Positions 1-7,493 of a stretch of DNA of 25,958 nt are shown one piece after another. Numbering within the stretch: the stretch's first letter is position 1; every line of letters begins with the position of its first letter. Made by a program: the position numbers and the translations under genes. Origin of the DNA: Spirochaetales bacterium UBA4629 (GTDB lineage Bacteria; Spirochaetota; Spirochaetia; Sphaerochaetales; Sphaerochaetaceae); the NCBI GenBank assembly GCA_002406055.1, contig DHMZ01000001.1, positions 1 to 25,958 of the forward strand, written 5' to 3'. The notes under the pieces were generated by a model. The model did not search any database and was not told where the DNA came from. It saw only the letters and a list, made by a program, of their open reading frames with translations.

Positions 1-2
1 GT

Positions 3-731
3 TTTGATGGAAAAGGTGAAATCTACGCAAAGGCAAGACCAAAGTATTCTTTAGCGCTTTTTGATTATTTAAAAAATACACTTCATATTCCTCAAGATAG
101 TGTTTTTGCTGATGTTGGCTCAGGTACAGGAATATTCACAGAGCAACTTTTAAATGAAGGATATCGTGTTTATGCTGTTGAGCCCAATAATGATATGAGG
201 AAAAAAGCCGAAGAAAAGCTAAAAGATAATAAAAACTTCACATCTGTAGTCGGTTGTGAAAAAGATATGAACCTTCCATCTAACAGTGTTGAATACATTA
301 CTGTAGCTCAAGCTTTTCATTGGTTTGATTCTGCTGCATTCAAAAAAGAATGTAAAAGAGTACTCAAGCCAAATGGTAAAGTTGTAATTGTCTACAACTT
401 CCGCATCAATGATGCTGAGTGCACTAAAGCACTTAGTACATTGCGCCATAAATATAATCCAGATTTTCATGGCTTTTCTAATGGAGTTACTGATAAAACT
501 TTTATCGATTTCTTTGATGGTAAATGCGATATATTCCGTTCTGATAATTCCCTCTCATATGATAGAGAAGCTTACGTCAATCGAGTTCTATCATCGTCTT
601 ATTCATTGAAGGAAGATGATCCTAGATATGAAGAATACCTTGCAGAAATTAATGATATTTTTGATAAGTTCGAATACGACGGACGAATAACGATACCTAA
701 CAAAACTGTTGCTTATATAGGCGAGGTATAA
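3..731 (+). CDS. class I SAM-dependent methyltransferase (5' end outside window)
   Basis: The reading frame is open from the left edge, so the gene is 5'-truncated; the internal ATG at 195 is not its start. Read from position 3 it gives FDGKGEIYAKARPKYS, typical of the first 20 or so residues of small class I methyltransferases, so probably only a few codons are missing. The SAM-binding motif I is DVGSGTGIFT, followed by an acidic strand end (AVEPN). The later AQAFHWFD segment is characteristic of the Methyltransf_11/25-like group that acts on small molecules or lipids. The substrate cannot be told from sequence. It is the only complete-ended rightward gene here and converges on the leftward block, with a shared terminator directly after its TAA stop. 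The fold is well supported; the function stays generic. Confidence 0.85.
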   Translation, partial: FDGKGEIYAKARPKYSLALFDYLKNTLHIPQDSVFADVGSGTGIFTEQLLNEGYRVYAVEPNNDMRKKAEEKLKDNKNFTSVVGCEKDMNLPSNSVEYITVAQAFHWFDSAAFKKECKRVLKPNGKVVIVYNFRINDAECTKALSTLRHKYNPDFHGFSNGVTDKTFIDFFDGKCDIFRSDNSLSYDREAYVNRVLSSSYSLKEDDPRYEEYLAEINDIFDKFEYDGRITIPNKTVAYIGEV

Positions 732-733
732 TA

Positions 734-760
734 AAAGAGGCGTTCTAATTACGCCTCTTT
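734..760. terminator. bidirectional rho-independent terminator
   Basis: A perfect 10-bp inverted repeat (AAAGAGGCGT / ACGCCTCTTT) encloses a 7-base loop. It is followed by a T-run on the plus strand and by TTTTAT on the minus strand. It lies between two convergent genes, 3 nt after the methyltransferase stop and about 10 nt beyond the phosphoribosyltransferase stop, so it can end transcription from both sides. Confidence 0.9.
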
Positions 761-770
761 TTACTAAGTT

Positions 771-1406
771 TTATTCTTCACAGATTTCATGAAGAATTTC
801 TTTTACTTCAGGATCTGTGTAAACCTCTTCAATCTCATCATGAGTTAAACCTATAAATTCATGACAAGTATAGTGAATCCAAAGGTAATCATCTTTGCTA
901 TTCAAAACATGCTTACGACACCAATAATCTGGCTGTATAGGAAGGGCTGGCTTATTATCTATCCATTGATACAAACAGATTTTATAGTCATAGACAGCAA
1001 CTTTAATATCTTCACGTGGAATACCACATTTCATAATAGTATCGACAAGAGAATTAACTGTAAGACCAGTGTCGAAGATGTCATCAACAATTAAGACTTT
1101 CTGCCCTTTCTTGAGGTTTTTTGGAGACCAAGTCCATCCATCAATATCAACCTTATTTGTATGCTCAACTAGCTTTCCATAAGAGCGAGCAACAACTGCT
1201 GCGTAAAATACTGGCTCACGATTAGTCTTTTGACAAACAAGCTTGTAATACTCACTAATTACGTTAGCTAAATATGCGCCACCACGAAGAGAGTCATAGA
1301 TTACGTCAGGAACAAACCCATCTTCTTTATACATTCTAGACGCAAGCTTAATACCAGCATCACGAATCATGTCACATGTAATAAAATCTTTCTTTGGTTG
1401 TTCCAT
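771..1406 (-). CDS. phosphoribosyltransferase (hypoxanthine/xanthine-guanine type, Gpt-like)
   Basis: This 211-aa protein has the type I phosphoribosyltransferase signature VLIVDDIFDTGLTV (about residues 104-117), the loop that binds the ribose-5-phosphate part of PRPP. An earlier VIYDSLRGGAYLANVISEYY segment matches the loop I region, where pyrophosphate is bound. The C-terminal aromatic patch (WCRKHV, then WIHYTCHEF) resembles the purine-stacking hood of Gpt/Hpt-like enzymes, so purine salvage (a base plus PRPP giving a nucleotide) is the best guess. The exact base is not resolved. The start ATG has a clear AAGGAG about 9 nt upstream that overlaps the stop of map, implying translational coupling at the distal end of the block. 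A terminator follows. Confidence 0.8.
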   Translation of the reverse strand: MEQPKKDFITCDMIRDAGIKLASRMYKEDGFVPDVIYDSLRGGAYLANVISEYYKLVCQKTNREPVFYAAVVARSYGKLVEHTNKVDIDGWTWSPKNLKKGQKVLIVDDIFDTGLTVNSLVDTIMKCGIPREDIKVAVYDYKICLYQWIDNKPALPIQPDYWCRKHVLNSKDDYLWIHYTCHEFIGLTHDEIEEVYTDPEVKEILHEICEE

Positions 1407-1418
1407 CCTCTTCTCTCC

Positions 1419-2177
1419 TTATAGTGTTGTTAATATTTCAAGTCCATTCTTAGTTATTGCAACTGTATGTTCCCAGTGACACCCTGGCTTTCCATCGCAT
1501 GTCTTTACTGTCCAATCATCATCCTCTAAGAAACACTTTCCACTGCTACCCATTGTAATCATTGGCTCAATGGCAAAAACCATGCCTTCTTTAATTCTAG
1601 GATTAGGATTAGATAGGCTTACATAGTTTGGAATCTCTGGGTCTTCATGCAATTCTAAGCCAACACCATGACCACAGTAATCTTTTAAAACACCATATTT
1701 AAACTTTCTTACATACTGTGAAACAGCTAAGCCTATATCTTGAATGCGTGCTCTTTCTTTTGATGCAGCTTCAATGCCTAAGTATAGCGACTTTTCAGTT
1801 ACAACATTTAACTGATGAACTTCAGGAGCAACCTCCCCTATTTCATATGTATGGGTACTATCTGAGATATAGCCATCAAGATCAATACAGCAATCTATGC
1901 TAATAATATCACCATTCTTAAGAATTTCTTTCTTGCTTGGAATACCGTGAATGATTGTATCATTAACAGATGTACAAGAAACATTAGGATAACCAAAATA
2001 GCCCTTACATGGGCCTTTTGCGTGATGCTTCTTCATAAAATCTTCGCATAGCTTATCGACATCATAGGTGCTCATTCCTTCTTGAATCTCACATTTAACC
2101 ATTTCAAACATCTCAGCTAAAAGCTTGCAAGAAGAACGAATCTTATCTATCTGATAGTCATTCTTTAACTGAATCAT
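1419..2177 (-). CDS. map: type I methionine aminopeptidase
   Basis: This cytosolic metalloprotease removes the initiator Met from nascent proteins. The 252-aa length is normal for bacterial type Ia enzymes without an N-terminal zinc finger. Expected elements appear in order: the active-site His in IIHGIP, the two metal-binding Asp in SIDCCIDLDGYISDSTHTY, the metal-binding His in GHGVGLELHEDP, Glu in FAIEPM, and the final Glu in WEHTVAI. The start codon lies 20 nt inside the 3' end of nusB, with GAGG seven bases upstream, so the two are coupled. The segment HAKGPCKGYFGYPNVSCTS shows the usual substrate-pocket entrance. Identification is secure. Confidence 0.97.
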   Translation of the reverse strand: MIQLKNDYQIDKIRSSCKLLAEMFEMVKCEIQEGMSTYDVDKLCEDFMKKHHAKGPCKGYFGYPNVSCTSVNDTIIHGIPSKKEILKNGDIISIDCCIDLDGYISDSTHTYEIGEVAPEVHQLNVVTEKSLYLGIEAASKERARIQDIGLAVSQYVRKFKYGVLKDYCGHGVGLELHEDPEIPNYVSLSNPNPRIKEGMVFAIEPMITMGSSGKCFLEDDDWTVKTCDGKPGCHWEHTVAITKNGLEILTTL

Positions 2178-2598
2178 TTCTCTGCCTCACGTATGTATCG
2201 AGTATTCCATTAATAAACTTAAAAGAAACATCATTACTTAACTCTTGGCTAAGCTTTACTGCTTCATCAATAATAATTGTTGGATGAGTAGACTTATCAT
2301 ATAGGAGCTGAAAGAAAGAAATGCGCAGAATAGCCCTATCCACATAATCAATCATCTCAATTGGACGATTAGTTGAGTAAAGCTTAATCAAGGAATCAAC
2401 TTCACTTAAATGCTCTATAGTTCCTTCTATCAAATACTGAGCAAAAATCTTAACTTCATCAGTTAATTCATTAAGCTCTTCTTCATTTAAGCCTTGAAAC
2501 ATAAGCCAATCTCCCTCGGGAGGAAGATTGGAATTTAAATCTAAAGAATATAATGTACCGATGGCTATTTCTCTAGCCCTATGACGTTCTAATTTCAT
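2158..2598 (-). CDS. nusB: transcription antitermination factor NusB
   Basis: A 146-aa all-helical NusB-family protein. With NusE (ribosomal protein S10) it binds boxA RNA in the rRNA antitermination complex. Family hallmarks are the N-terminal RHRAREIAIGTLYSLD, the middle DYVDRAILRISFFQLLYD, and the C-terminal IIIDEAVKLSQEL...FKFINGILD. The length is typical. Its ATG overlaps the TGA of the preceding foldase gene (ATGA, 4 nt), and its own 3' end overlaps map by 20 nt, so foldase, nusB and map are probably co-translated from one message. Confidence 0.96.
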   Translation of the reverse strand: MKLERHRAREIAIGTLYSLDLNSNLPPEGDWLMFQGLNEEELNELTDEVKIFAQYLIEGTIEHLSEVDSLIKLYSTNRPIEMIDYVDRAILRISFFQLLYDKSTHPTIIIDEAVKLSQELSNDVSFKFINGILDTYVRQRNDSVKE

Positions 2599-3617
2599 TG
2601 TTCTTTGTAAATAATATTAATTTTTGCCTGATTTCTAAGTTCAGCAACTAGAGTATTGTAAGCATTTAAGAAAGCGTACTGGCTATTCTGATAAACCAAA
2701 CCTTGATAAATATAATCATGAACTGTAATGCCATAATCCTCAATTGTATCTGTTAAAGAAAGTACTTTAGGATCCTGATGGACAGTACATTTAGCTATAA
2801 CGTAAAGGTAAGGTGTCTCAAAGACTTTAGTGATGTCGCCTGGTTCAAGAAGCATAACAGCATCAACAAACTCATCACCCATGCTAGAGCGTGTATTTTC
2901 GTTATCACTCATAAATCCCCAGTCTCCACCATTAGAAAGACTAGAAGAATCTTCACTGTACTGCTGAACTGCCTTTTCAAATGTTAGCTGATTAGAGCTA
3001 ATCTTCTTATATGCTTCTTCTAATTCAGCCTTCTTCTTGCTATTTGAGACTTCATCATCTGTCTTCTCTTTAGCGATAATAGATAGTCTTACCATCTCAG
3101 GCATCATGAATGAAGAAGAGTTTTGTCTATACCAAGTCTTAATCTCACTCTCAGTTGGATCTTTTACATTAGCTAATAAATCAGCTTTTGCACCAGCAAC
3201 ATAAATCTGAGTTAAGTATTGTTCCTTAAGATAAGCTTTGTATTCATCAACTGAACCATAGGAATCCTCAACAATCTTCTTAAACTCATCATCTGAAAGA
3301 GTTGTTCCAGCTTGCTCTGAAACACTCTGCTTTTGAGATGCATATAAAGACTCAACATCACTATCAGAAACACTATAGCCATCTCTTTGAGCGCCCTGCT
3401 CAATCAAGATTTCATCAATTAAAGAATTGAGAACATCTGTAGTAGAAACTGAATAACCATTGTTCTTATAGAATTCAACCTCTTTATTGAGGGCATCCAT
3501 GGTTATTACTTTATTCTTTGTCAAATTAACAGTAGCTGCAGGACTAGAAATAGTAACAGCAGATAATGAAAAACAAATCAAAAGAAATAAGGAAGCAACA
3601 GTTAATAGTTTTTTCAT
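2595..3617 (-). CDS. periplasmic SurA/PpiC-like peptidyl-prolyl isomerase (parvulin family)
   Basis: This 340-aa protein begins with a signal peptide (MKK, then a hydrophobic core to about residue 20, with a likely cleavage after SLSA). Residues about 35-165 are helical and charged, like the N-terminal chaperone domain of SurA/PrsA proteins. The parvulin domain follows (about 170-280) with FEKAVQQYSEDSSSLSNGGDWGF, the conserved parvulin signature, and a late acidic or aliphatic stretch ending VFETPYLYVIAKC. Its likely role is folding outer-membrane or periplasmic proteins; lptD in this window is a plausible client. C15 sits in LLIC, a poor lipobox, so lipidation is unlikely. AAGGA lies 10 nt before the ATG. 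It is the gene immediately before nusB, overlapping it by 4 nt. Confidence 0.88.
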   Translation of the reverse strand: MKKLLTVASLFLLICFSLSAVTISSPAATVNLTKNKVITMDALNKEVEFYKNNGYSVSTTDVLNSLIDEILIEQGAQRDGYSVSDSDVESLYASQKQSVSEQAGTTLSDDEFKKIVEDSYGSVDEYKAYLKEQYLTQIYVAGAKADLLANVKDPTESEIKTWYRQNSSSFMMPEMVRLSIIAKEKTDDEVSNSKKKAELEEAYKKISSNQLTFEKAVQQYSEDSSSLSNGGDWGFMSDNENTRSSMGDEFVDAVMLLEPGDITKVFETPYLYVIAKCTVHQDPKVLSLTDTIEDYGITVHDYIYQGLVYQNSQYAFLNAYNTLVAELRNQAKINIIYKEQ

Positions 3618-3619
3618 AA

Positions 3620-4045
3620 TTAATAATTCCTTTCTACATTAATCGTATTAGCAAAAGAGACAGCTTGACTAGGATTTTTAACAAACTGACTTGTCTTTAA
3701 TATAACACCCTGTCCCTCAACAATAGTCATCAAAGAAGACATTGCTTTTGTTTTAAACAAAGTATTACCAAATAAAATAGTTGAGCCCCTCTTACCAGAT
3801 ATGGTACCTGCATTTTCTAAATATTTGGATAATTTAGGCGACACTTTACTAGAAAAGAAAGAGAGTGGCTCAGCTACAATAATAAGATAATCAGATAATA
3901 TGAGTTTTTTATCTGTATCAATAGAAGTATTAAGGAGTTCTGATGAATATCCACGTTTTTCGAGAGTTGTAGCTAGAGCTCTTCCAACATCCATCAAAGC
4001 CTTACTTTCTTGTCCCTTAGGGGAAACAACAATCGATACTTTCAT
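3620..4045 (-). CDS. small unknown protein, possibly flavodoxin-like alpha/beta fold
   Basis: I do not recognise this family with certainty. The start is taken at the ATG at 4045, which gives 141 aa, because AAGGAG lies at ideal distance just upstream. A longer reading from 4099 would run through the secG terminator hairpin. The protein begins MKVSIVVSPKG, then a helix (SKALMDVGRALATTLEKRGY), a strand and a second hydrophobic strand DYLIIVAEP. This is the pattern of a Rossmann- or flavodoxin-like beta-alpha-beta sheet with a possible phosphate loop after the first strand. A later ILFGNTLFK strand fits as well. It has no signal peptide and no membrane helix. It sits between secG and the secreted foldase, with 2 nt separating it from the foldase gene, but this does not reveal its function. 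Confidence 0.6.
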   Translation of the reverse strand: MKVSIVVSPKGQESKALMDVGRALATTLEKRGYSSELLNTSIDTDKKLILSDYLIIVAEPLSFFSSKVSPKLSKYLENAGTISGKRGSTILFGNTLFKTKAMSSLMTIVEGQGVILKTSQFVKNPSQAVSFANTINVERNY

Positions 4046-4059
4046 ATATCTCCTTAACG

Positions 4060-4089
4060 AAAACCGACCCCTTGGTAAAAGAGGGTCGG
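4060..4089 (-). terminator. hairpin terminator/attenuator after secG
   Basis: On the minus strand the sequence CCGACCC, a 12-base loop and GGGTCGG is followed by TTTT. It starts 17 nt after the secG stop and ends 15 nt before the start of the next gene. The T-run is short, so partial read-through to the downstream genes is likely. It also argues against the longer reading of the following ORF. Confidence 0.7.
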
Positions 4090-4105
4090 CATAAATCAAA
4101 CACTT

Positions 4106-4438
4106 TTAGTTTGATGCTGGTGTTGCATCATTTTCACTTAACCAAGTTGTACCTTCAACCTGAGTTGTCTGTGTAGACTTAATCATTGACTGAATTTCAG
4201 ATTCACTAGACTTGTTAACAAGTGCAACAACAAGAGAAAGAATCATGAAAGCAACAGCAAGAATAGCTGTAATCTTTGTTAAGAATCCAGATGTTCCACT
4301 TCCAAAAGCAGAATCAGAGTTTCCACCAAAGACACTACCGAGTCCTACACTATCTTCGCCCTGGATTGTAACCAAGAACAAAAGAAGTAAAGCAACAATA
4401 CAAAATACAACTAGTAGGATAATTCCTAAAACACCCAT
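4106..4438 (-). CDS. secG: preprotein translocase subunit SecG
   Basis: A 110-aa inner-membrane protein with two hydrophobic segments (about residues 2-24 and 52-73). They are joined by the SecG hallmark loop VTIQGEDSVGLGSVFGG...DSAFGSGTSGFLTK. SecG assists SecYE and SecA in protein export. The C-terminal tail of about 35 residues is polar, rich in Ser, Thr and Glu, and longer than a minimal SecG, as in several spirochaete and Gram-negative versions. GAGG lies 7 nt before the ATG, and the gene starts 14 nt after the pgk-tpi stop, so it is probably transcribed with glycolytic genes; a terminator follows it. Confidence 0.93.
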   Translation of the reverse strand: MGVLGIILLVVFCIVALLLLFLVTIQGEDSVGLGSVFGGNSDSAFGSGTSGFLTKITAILAVAFMILSLVVALVNKSSESEIQSMIKSTQTTQVEGTTWLSENDATPASN

Positions 4439-4452
4439 TTCACTACCTCTAA

Positions 4453-6393
4453 TTATTTGTTATAGGCCATGATAGGAAGGAACTTTTCGACTGAAAGTGA
4501 AGCTCCACCAACGAGTGCTCCATCGATATTTTCCTTGGCCATCAACGCCTTCACATTTTCAGCCTTAACAGAACCACCATACTGTATTATTAGCTTTTCT
4601 GCAATATCTTTTGTAAACAAAGAAGCAACTGTAGAACGTATAAATGCATGTGCATTATCTGCATCTTCAGGTGTTGCTGTCTTTCCTGTTCCTATTGCCC
4701 ATACTGGTTCATAAGCAATGGTAATCTTAGACATTTCTTCATTCTTAACATCTTTAAGACCAACAGAAAGCTGTTCAGAAAGTACCTTTTCAAGTCTTCC
4801 ACTCTCTCTTTCTTCTAATGTTTCGCCAACACAGAGTACAACTTCCATGTTCTCCTTAAGTGCGAGAAGAACCTTTCTGTTAACTACCTCGTTTGTTTCG
4901 CCATAGTACTGTCTTCTTTCACTATGTCCAAGAATAACAGTATTTACCCCAATATCCTTAAGCATTAATGGAGATACTTCACCTGTGTAAGCACCTTCAG
5001 TATGATCAGCCATGTTCTCTGCAGCAACAATTACATCACTACCCTTAACAGCTTCAACAACATATGGAAGATCAACAAATGGACAAGCAATCATGAAACG
5101 GCAATCACAACCCTTCTCTTTATATGCTTCACTGAGTTTCTTTGCATATACTTTTGCCTCTGATGGAAGAATATTCATCTTCCAGTTTCCAGCTATATAT
5201 GTTCTTCTTTCAGTTTTTTTTTCCAATGCTTTGATACCAGGAAGTTCCTTGCCCTCTAAGAATTCGAGAGAAGCACCACCACCTGTTGAAACGTGGCTAA
5301 TCTTTGATGCAAGACCAAACTTATTGATTGCAGCAACAGAGTCACCACCACCAACAACTGTAATAGCCTTTGATTCACTTAGAGCCTTAGCAACCTTCTC
5401 TGTTCCCTGAGCAAACTGAGCAAACTCGAATACGCCCATTGGACCATTCCATACAACACTCTTTGCATCCTTCAAAGCATCAACAATTAAAGCAACTGTC
5501 TTATCGCCAATATCTAGTCCCATGAGGTTATCTGGAATATCAACACCATCAACATAAACGCTCTTAGCATTCTCGTCGAAAGCTTCAGCACAGAGATGGT
5601 CAACAGGAAGAATTACCTTAACGCCCTTCTCCTTTGCAGCAGCGAGGAAATCACTAGCTGTTGAGAGGTAATCGTCTTCAACTAAGCTCTTACCAACCTT
5701 ATGTCCTAAGACCTTAAGGAATGTGTATGCCATGCCACCACCAATTACGATAGTATCACATGTCTTAACAAGGCTCTTGAGAACACTAATCTTGCTAGAT
5801 ACTTTACTACCACCAATAATTGCAACAAATGGATGCTCCGGATTCTCCAAAAGTGGAGCCATGAACTTAACTTCTTTTTCAATAAGGAAGCCAGCATAGG
5901 ATGGAAGATAATGTGAAACACCTTCTGTTGAAGCATGAGCTCTATGAGCTGTTCCAAATGCATCGTTAACATAAATATCACCATACTTTGCTAATTCTTT
6001 AGCAAATGCAGGATCGTTTGCTTCTTCTTCCTTGTAGAATCTTACGTTTTCCAGAAGAAGAACATCACCTGGCTTAAGAGCAGCAACTTCCTTCTCTACT
6101 TCTGGTCCAATTACATCTGGAGCAAGAGTAACCTTTCTTCCTAAAAGCTTCTCAAATTCATCTTTGATTGGAGCCATTGAGAAATCTGGATTCTTCTGTC
6201 CTTTTGGTCTGCCATAGTGGCTCATAACAACTAAGCTAGCACCTTCATTAAGAATGTAATTAATTGTAGGAAGTGCAGCTTTAATTCTTGTATTATCTGT
6301 AACAACACCATTTTTTACAGGTACGTTGAAATCAACTCTGATTAAGACTCTTTTTCCCTTTAAACATGCATCTTTAACTGTATTAAGTACCAT
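4453..6393 (-). CDS. pgk-tpi: bifunctional phosphoglycerate kinase / triosephosphate isomerase fusion
   Basis: One 646-aa frame encodes two complete glycolytic enzymes. Residues 1 to about 393 are PGK: RVDFNVPV near the N-terminus, SHYGRPKG, the nucleotide region GGSKVSSKI, WNGPMGVFE and GGGDSVAAI. Residues about 396-646 are TIM: NWKMN with Lys405, GHSERR with His490, and AYEPVWAIGTGKTA with Glu562 as catalytic base. All active-site residues are present in both halves. The linker is very short (LEKKTERR) and is encoded by nine consecutive A residues; see the separate entry. Such fusions are known from Thermotoga, where PGK is also made alone. The start ATG has AAGGAG upstream. The gene follows gapA across an intervening terminator and precedes secG, giving a GAPDH-PGK-TIM cluster of lower glycolysis. 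Confidence 0.97.
   Translation of the reverse strand: MVLNTVKDACLKGKRVLIRVDFNVPVKNGVVTDNTRIKAALPTINYILNEGASLVVMSHYGRPKGQKNPDFSMAPIKDEFEKLLGRKVTLAPDVIGPEVEKEVAALKPGDVLLLENVRFYKEEEANDPAFAKELAKYGDIYVNDAFGTAHRAHASTEGVSHYLPSYAGFLIEKEVKFMAPLLENPEHPFVAIIGGSKVSSKISVLKSLVKTCDTIVIGGGMAYTFLKVLGHKVGKSLVEDDYLSTASDFLAAAKEKGVKVILPVDHLCAEAFDENAKSVYVDGVDIPDNLMGLDIGDKTVALIVDALKDAKSVVWNGPMGVFEFAQFAQGTEKVAKALSESKAITVVGGGDSVAAINKFGLASKISHVSTGGGASLEFLEGKELPGIKALEKKTERRTYIAGNWKMNILPSEAKVYAKKLSEAYKEKGCDCRFMIACPFVDLPYVVEAVKGSDVIVAAENMADHTEGAYTGEVSPLMLKDIGVNTVILGHSERRQYYGETNEVVNRKVLLALKENMEVVLCVGETLEERESGRLEKVLSEQLSVGLKDVKNEEMSKITIAYEPVWAIGTGKTATPEDADNAHAFIRSTVASLFTKDIAEKLIIQYGGSVKAENVKALMAKENIDGALVGGASLSVEKFLPIMAYNK
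5214..5222 (-). promoter_or_regulatory. putative slippage/frameshift site: nine-A run at the PGK-TIM junction
   Basis: On the coding strand the junction reads GAA AAA AAA ACT GAA, that is, nine A in a row (codons 391-394). It is the longest homopolymer I saw in the window. It contains A AAA AAA, a classic -1 ribosomal slippery heptamer. A -1 shift (or a transcript with one extra A) reads AAC TGA, giving PGK of 394 aa. A loss of one A (or +1 shift) reads CTG AAA GAA GAA CAT ATA TAG, giving about 399 aa. Both are normal PGK lengths. Nine A's is also the run known to cause RNA polymerase slippage in Thermus dnaX. The function is inferred, not shown. Confidence 0.6.
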
Positions 6394-6412
6394 TTTATTC
6401 TCCTTTAAGGAT

Positions 6413-6443
6413 AAAAAGGCCTGCTCTTCTGGGAGACAGGCCT
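6413..6443 (-). terminator. intergenic terminator/attenuator between gapA and pgk-tpi
   Basis: On the minus strand AGGCCTG, a 13-base loop and CAGGCCT is followed by a five-T run. It occupies the 74-nt gap between the gapA stop and the pgk-tpi ribosome binding site, ending 7 nt before AAGGAG. I see no obvious promoter between hairpin and pgk, so it probably lets part of the transcription through and sets gapA expression above pgk-tpi. Confidence 0.8.
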
Positions 6444-6467
6444 CATAATTAGTCTAACGACTCATTA

Positions 6468-7475
6468 TTAGCCGTTAACCTTCTTCATATGTGCAATTAA
6501 GTCAAGAACCTTGTTAGAATAACCAATTTCGTTATCATACCAAGAAACAACCTTAACAAATGTATCTGTTAAAGCAATACCAGCCTTTGCATCGAAGATA
6601 CTTGTTCTTGTATCACCGAGGAAGTCTGAAGAAACAACTGCATCTTCTGTGTAGCCAAGAATACCCTTGAGCTCGCCTTCACTAGCCTTCTTCATAGCTT
6701 CACAAATTTCAGCATATGTAGCTGGCTTTGCAAGGTTTACTGTAAGGTCAACAACAGAAACATCAAGAGTAGGAACTCTCATTGACATACCTGTGAGCTT
6801 TCCATTGAGAGAAGGAATAACCTTACCAACAGCCTTAGCAGCACCTGTTGAAGATGGGATAATGTTACCACTAGCAGCTCTACCACCTCTCCAATCCTTC
6901 ATGCTTGGACCATCAACTGTCTTCTGTGTAGCTGTTGTTGAGTGAACAGTTGTCATAAGACCATCAACGATTCCAAAATTATCATTAAGAACCTTAGCGA
7001 TAGGAGCAAGACAGTTAGTTGTACAAGAAGCGTTAGAAACAAACTGTGTTCCCTTTACATATGTGTTTTCATTAACACCACAAACAAACATTGGTGTGTC
7101 ATCCTTAGAAGGAGCTGACATAACAACATACTTAGCACCAGCATCAATATGACCCTGAGCCTTTTCTTTTGTGAGGAAAAGACCTGTTGATTCAACAACG
7201 TACTCAGCACCAACAGCATCCCAAGCTAATTCTTTAGGATCCTTAACAGCTGTAACTCTGATCTTCTTTCCATTGACAATTAAAAGAGACTTCTCGATAT
7301 CACAATCGATTGTTCCATCAAAATGACCATGCATTGTATCGTACTTAAGCATATAAGCAAGATAGTCAACTGGGCAAAGATCGTTAATTCCAACAATCTC
7401 AACATCCTTGCGGCTCATTGCAGCACGGAAAACAAAACGACCGATTCTTCCAAAACCGTTAATACCAACTTTCAT
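6468..7475 (-). CDS. gapA: glyceraldehyde-3-phosphate dehydrogenase, type I
   Basis: A 335-aa cytosolic enzyme that oxidises glyceraldehyde-3-phosphate with NAD+ and phosphate. The N-terminal KVGINGFGRIGR is the dinucleotide-binding loop. The nucleophile is Cys151 in SNASCTTNCLAP, and the catalytic His follows in TTVHSTTATQ. The C-terminal SWYDNEIGYSNKVLDL is the usual family ending. Length and motifs are full and unbroken. AAGGAG lies 9 nt before the ATG. It is the first gene of the leftward block, after a 198-nt region holding the terminator of the previous operon and a structured leader. Its stop is followed by a hairpin that separates it from pgk-tpi. Confidence 0.98.
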   Translation of the reverse strand: MKVGINGFGRIGRFVFRAAMSRKDVEIVGINDLCPVDYLAYMLKYDTMHGHFDGTIDCDIEKSLLIVNGKKIRVTAVKDPKELAWDAVGAEYVVESTGLFLTKEKAQGHIDAGAKYVVMSAPSKDDTPMFVCGVNENTYVKGTQFVSNASCTTNCLAPIAKVLNDNFGIVDGLMTTVHSTTATQKTVDGPSMKDWRGGRAASGNIIPSSTGAAKAVGKVIPSLNGKLTGMSMRVPTLDVSVVDLTVNLAKPATYAEICEAMKKASEGELKGILGYTEDAVVSSDFLGDTRTSIFDAKAGIALTDTFVKVVSWYDNEIGYSNKVLDLIAHMKKVNG

Positions 7476-7493
7476 CTTTTATTTCTCCTTAAA

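Noticed and set aside
195..731. Methyltransferase starting at the ATG at 195
   Set aside because: The frame is open upstream to the window edge and contains the SAM-binding motif DVGSGTGIFT, so the ATG at 195 is internal.
4046..4099. N-terminal extension of the flavodoxin-like ORF to 4099
   Set aside because: The extension reads through the terminator hairpin after secG; a strong ribosome binding site sits just before the ATG at 4045.
5012..5410. Rightward open frame of 132 codons opposite the PGK-TIM junction
   Set aside because: Antisense shadow of pgk-tpi with low-complexity translation. It covers the A/T run, so its frame is not informative.
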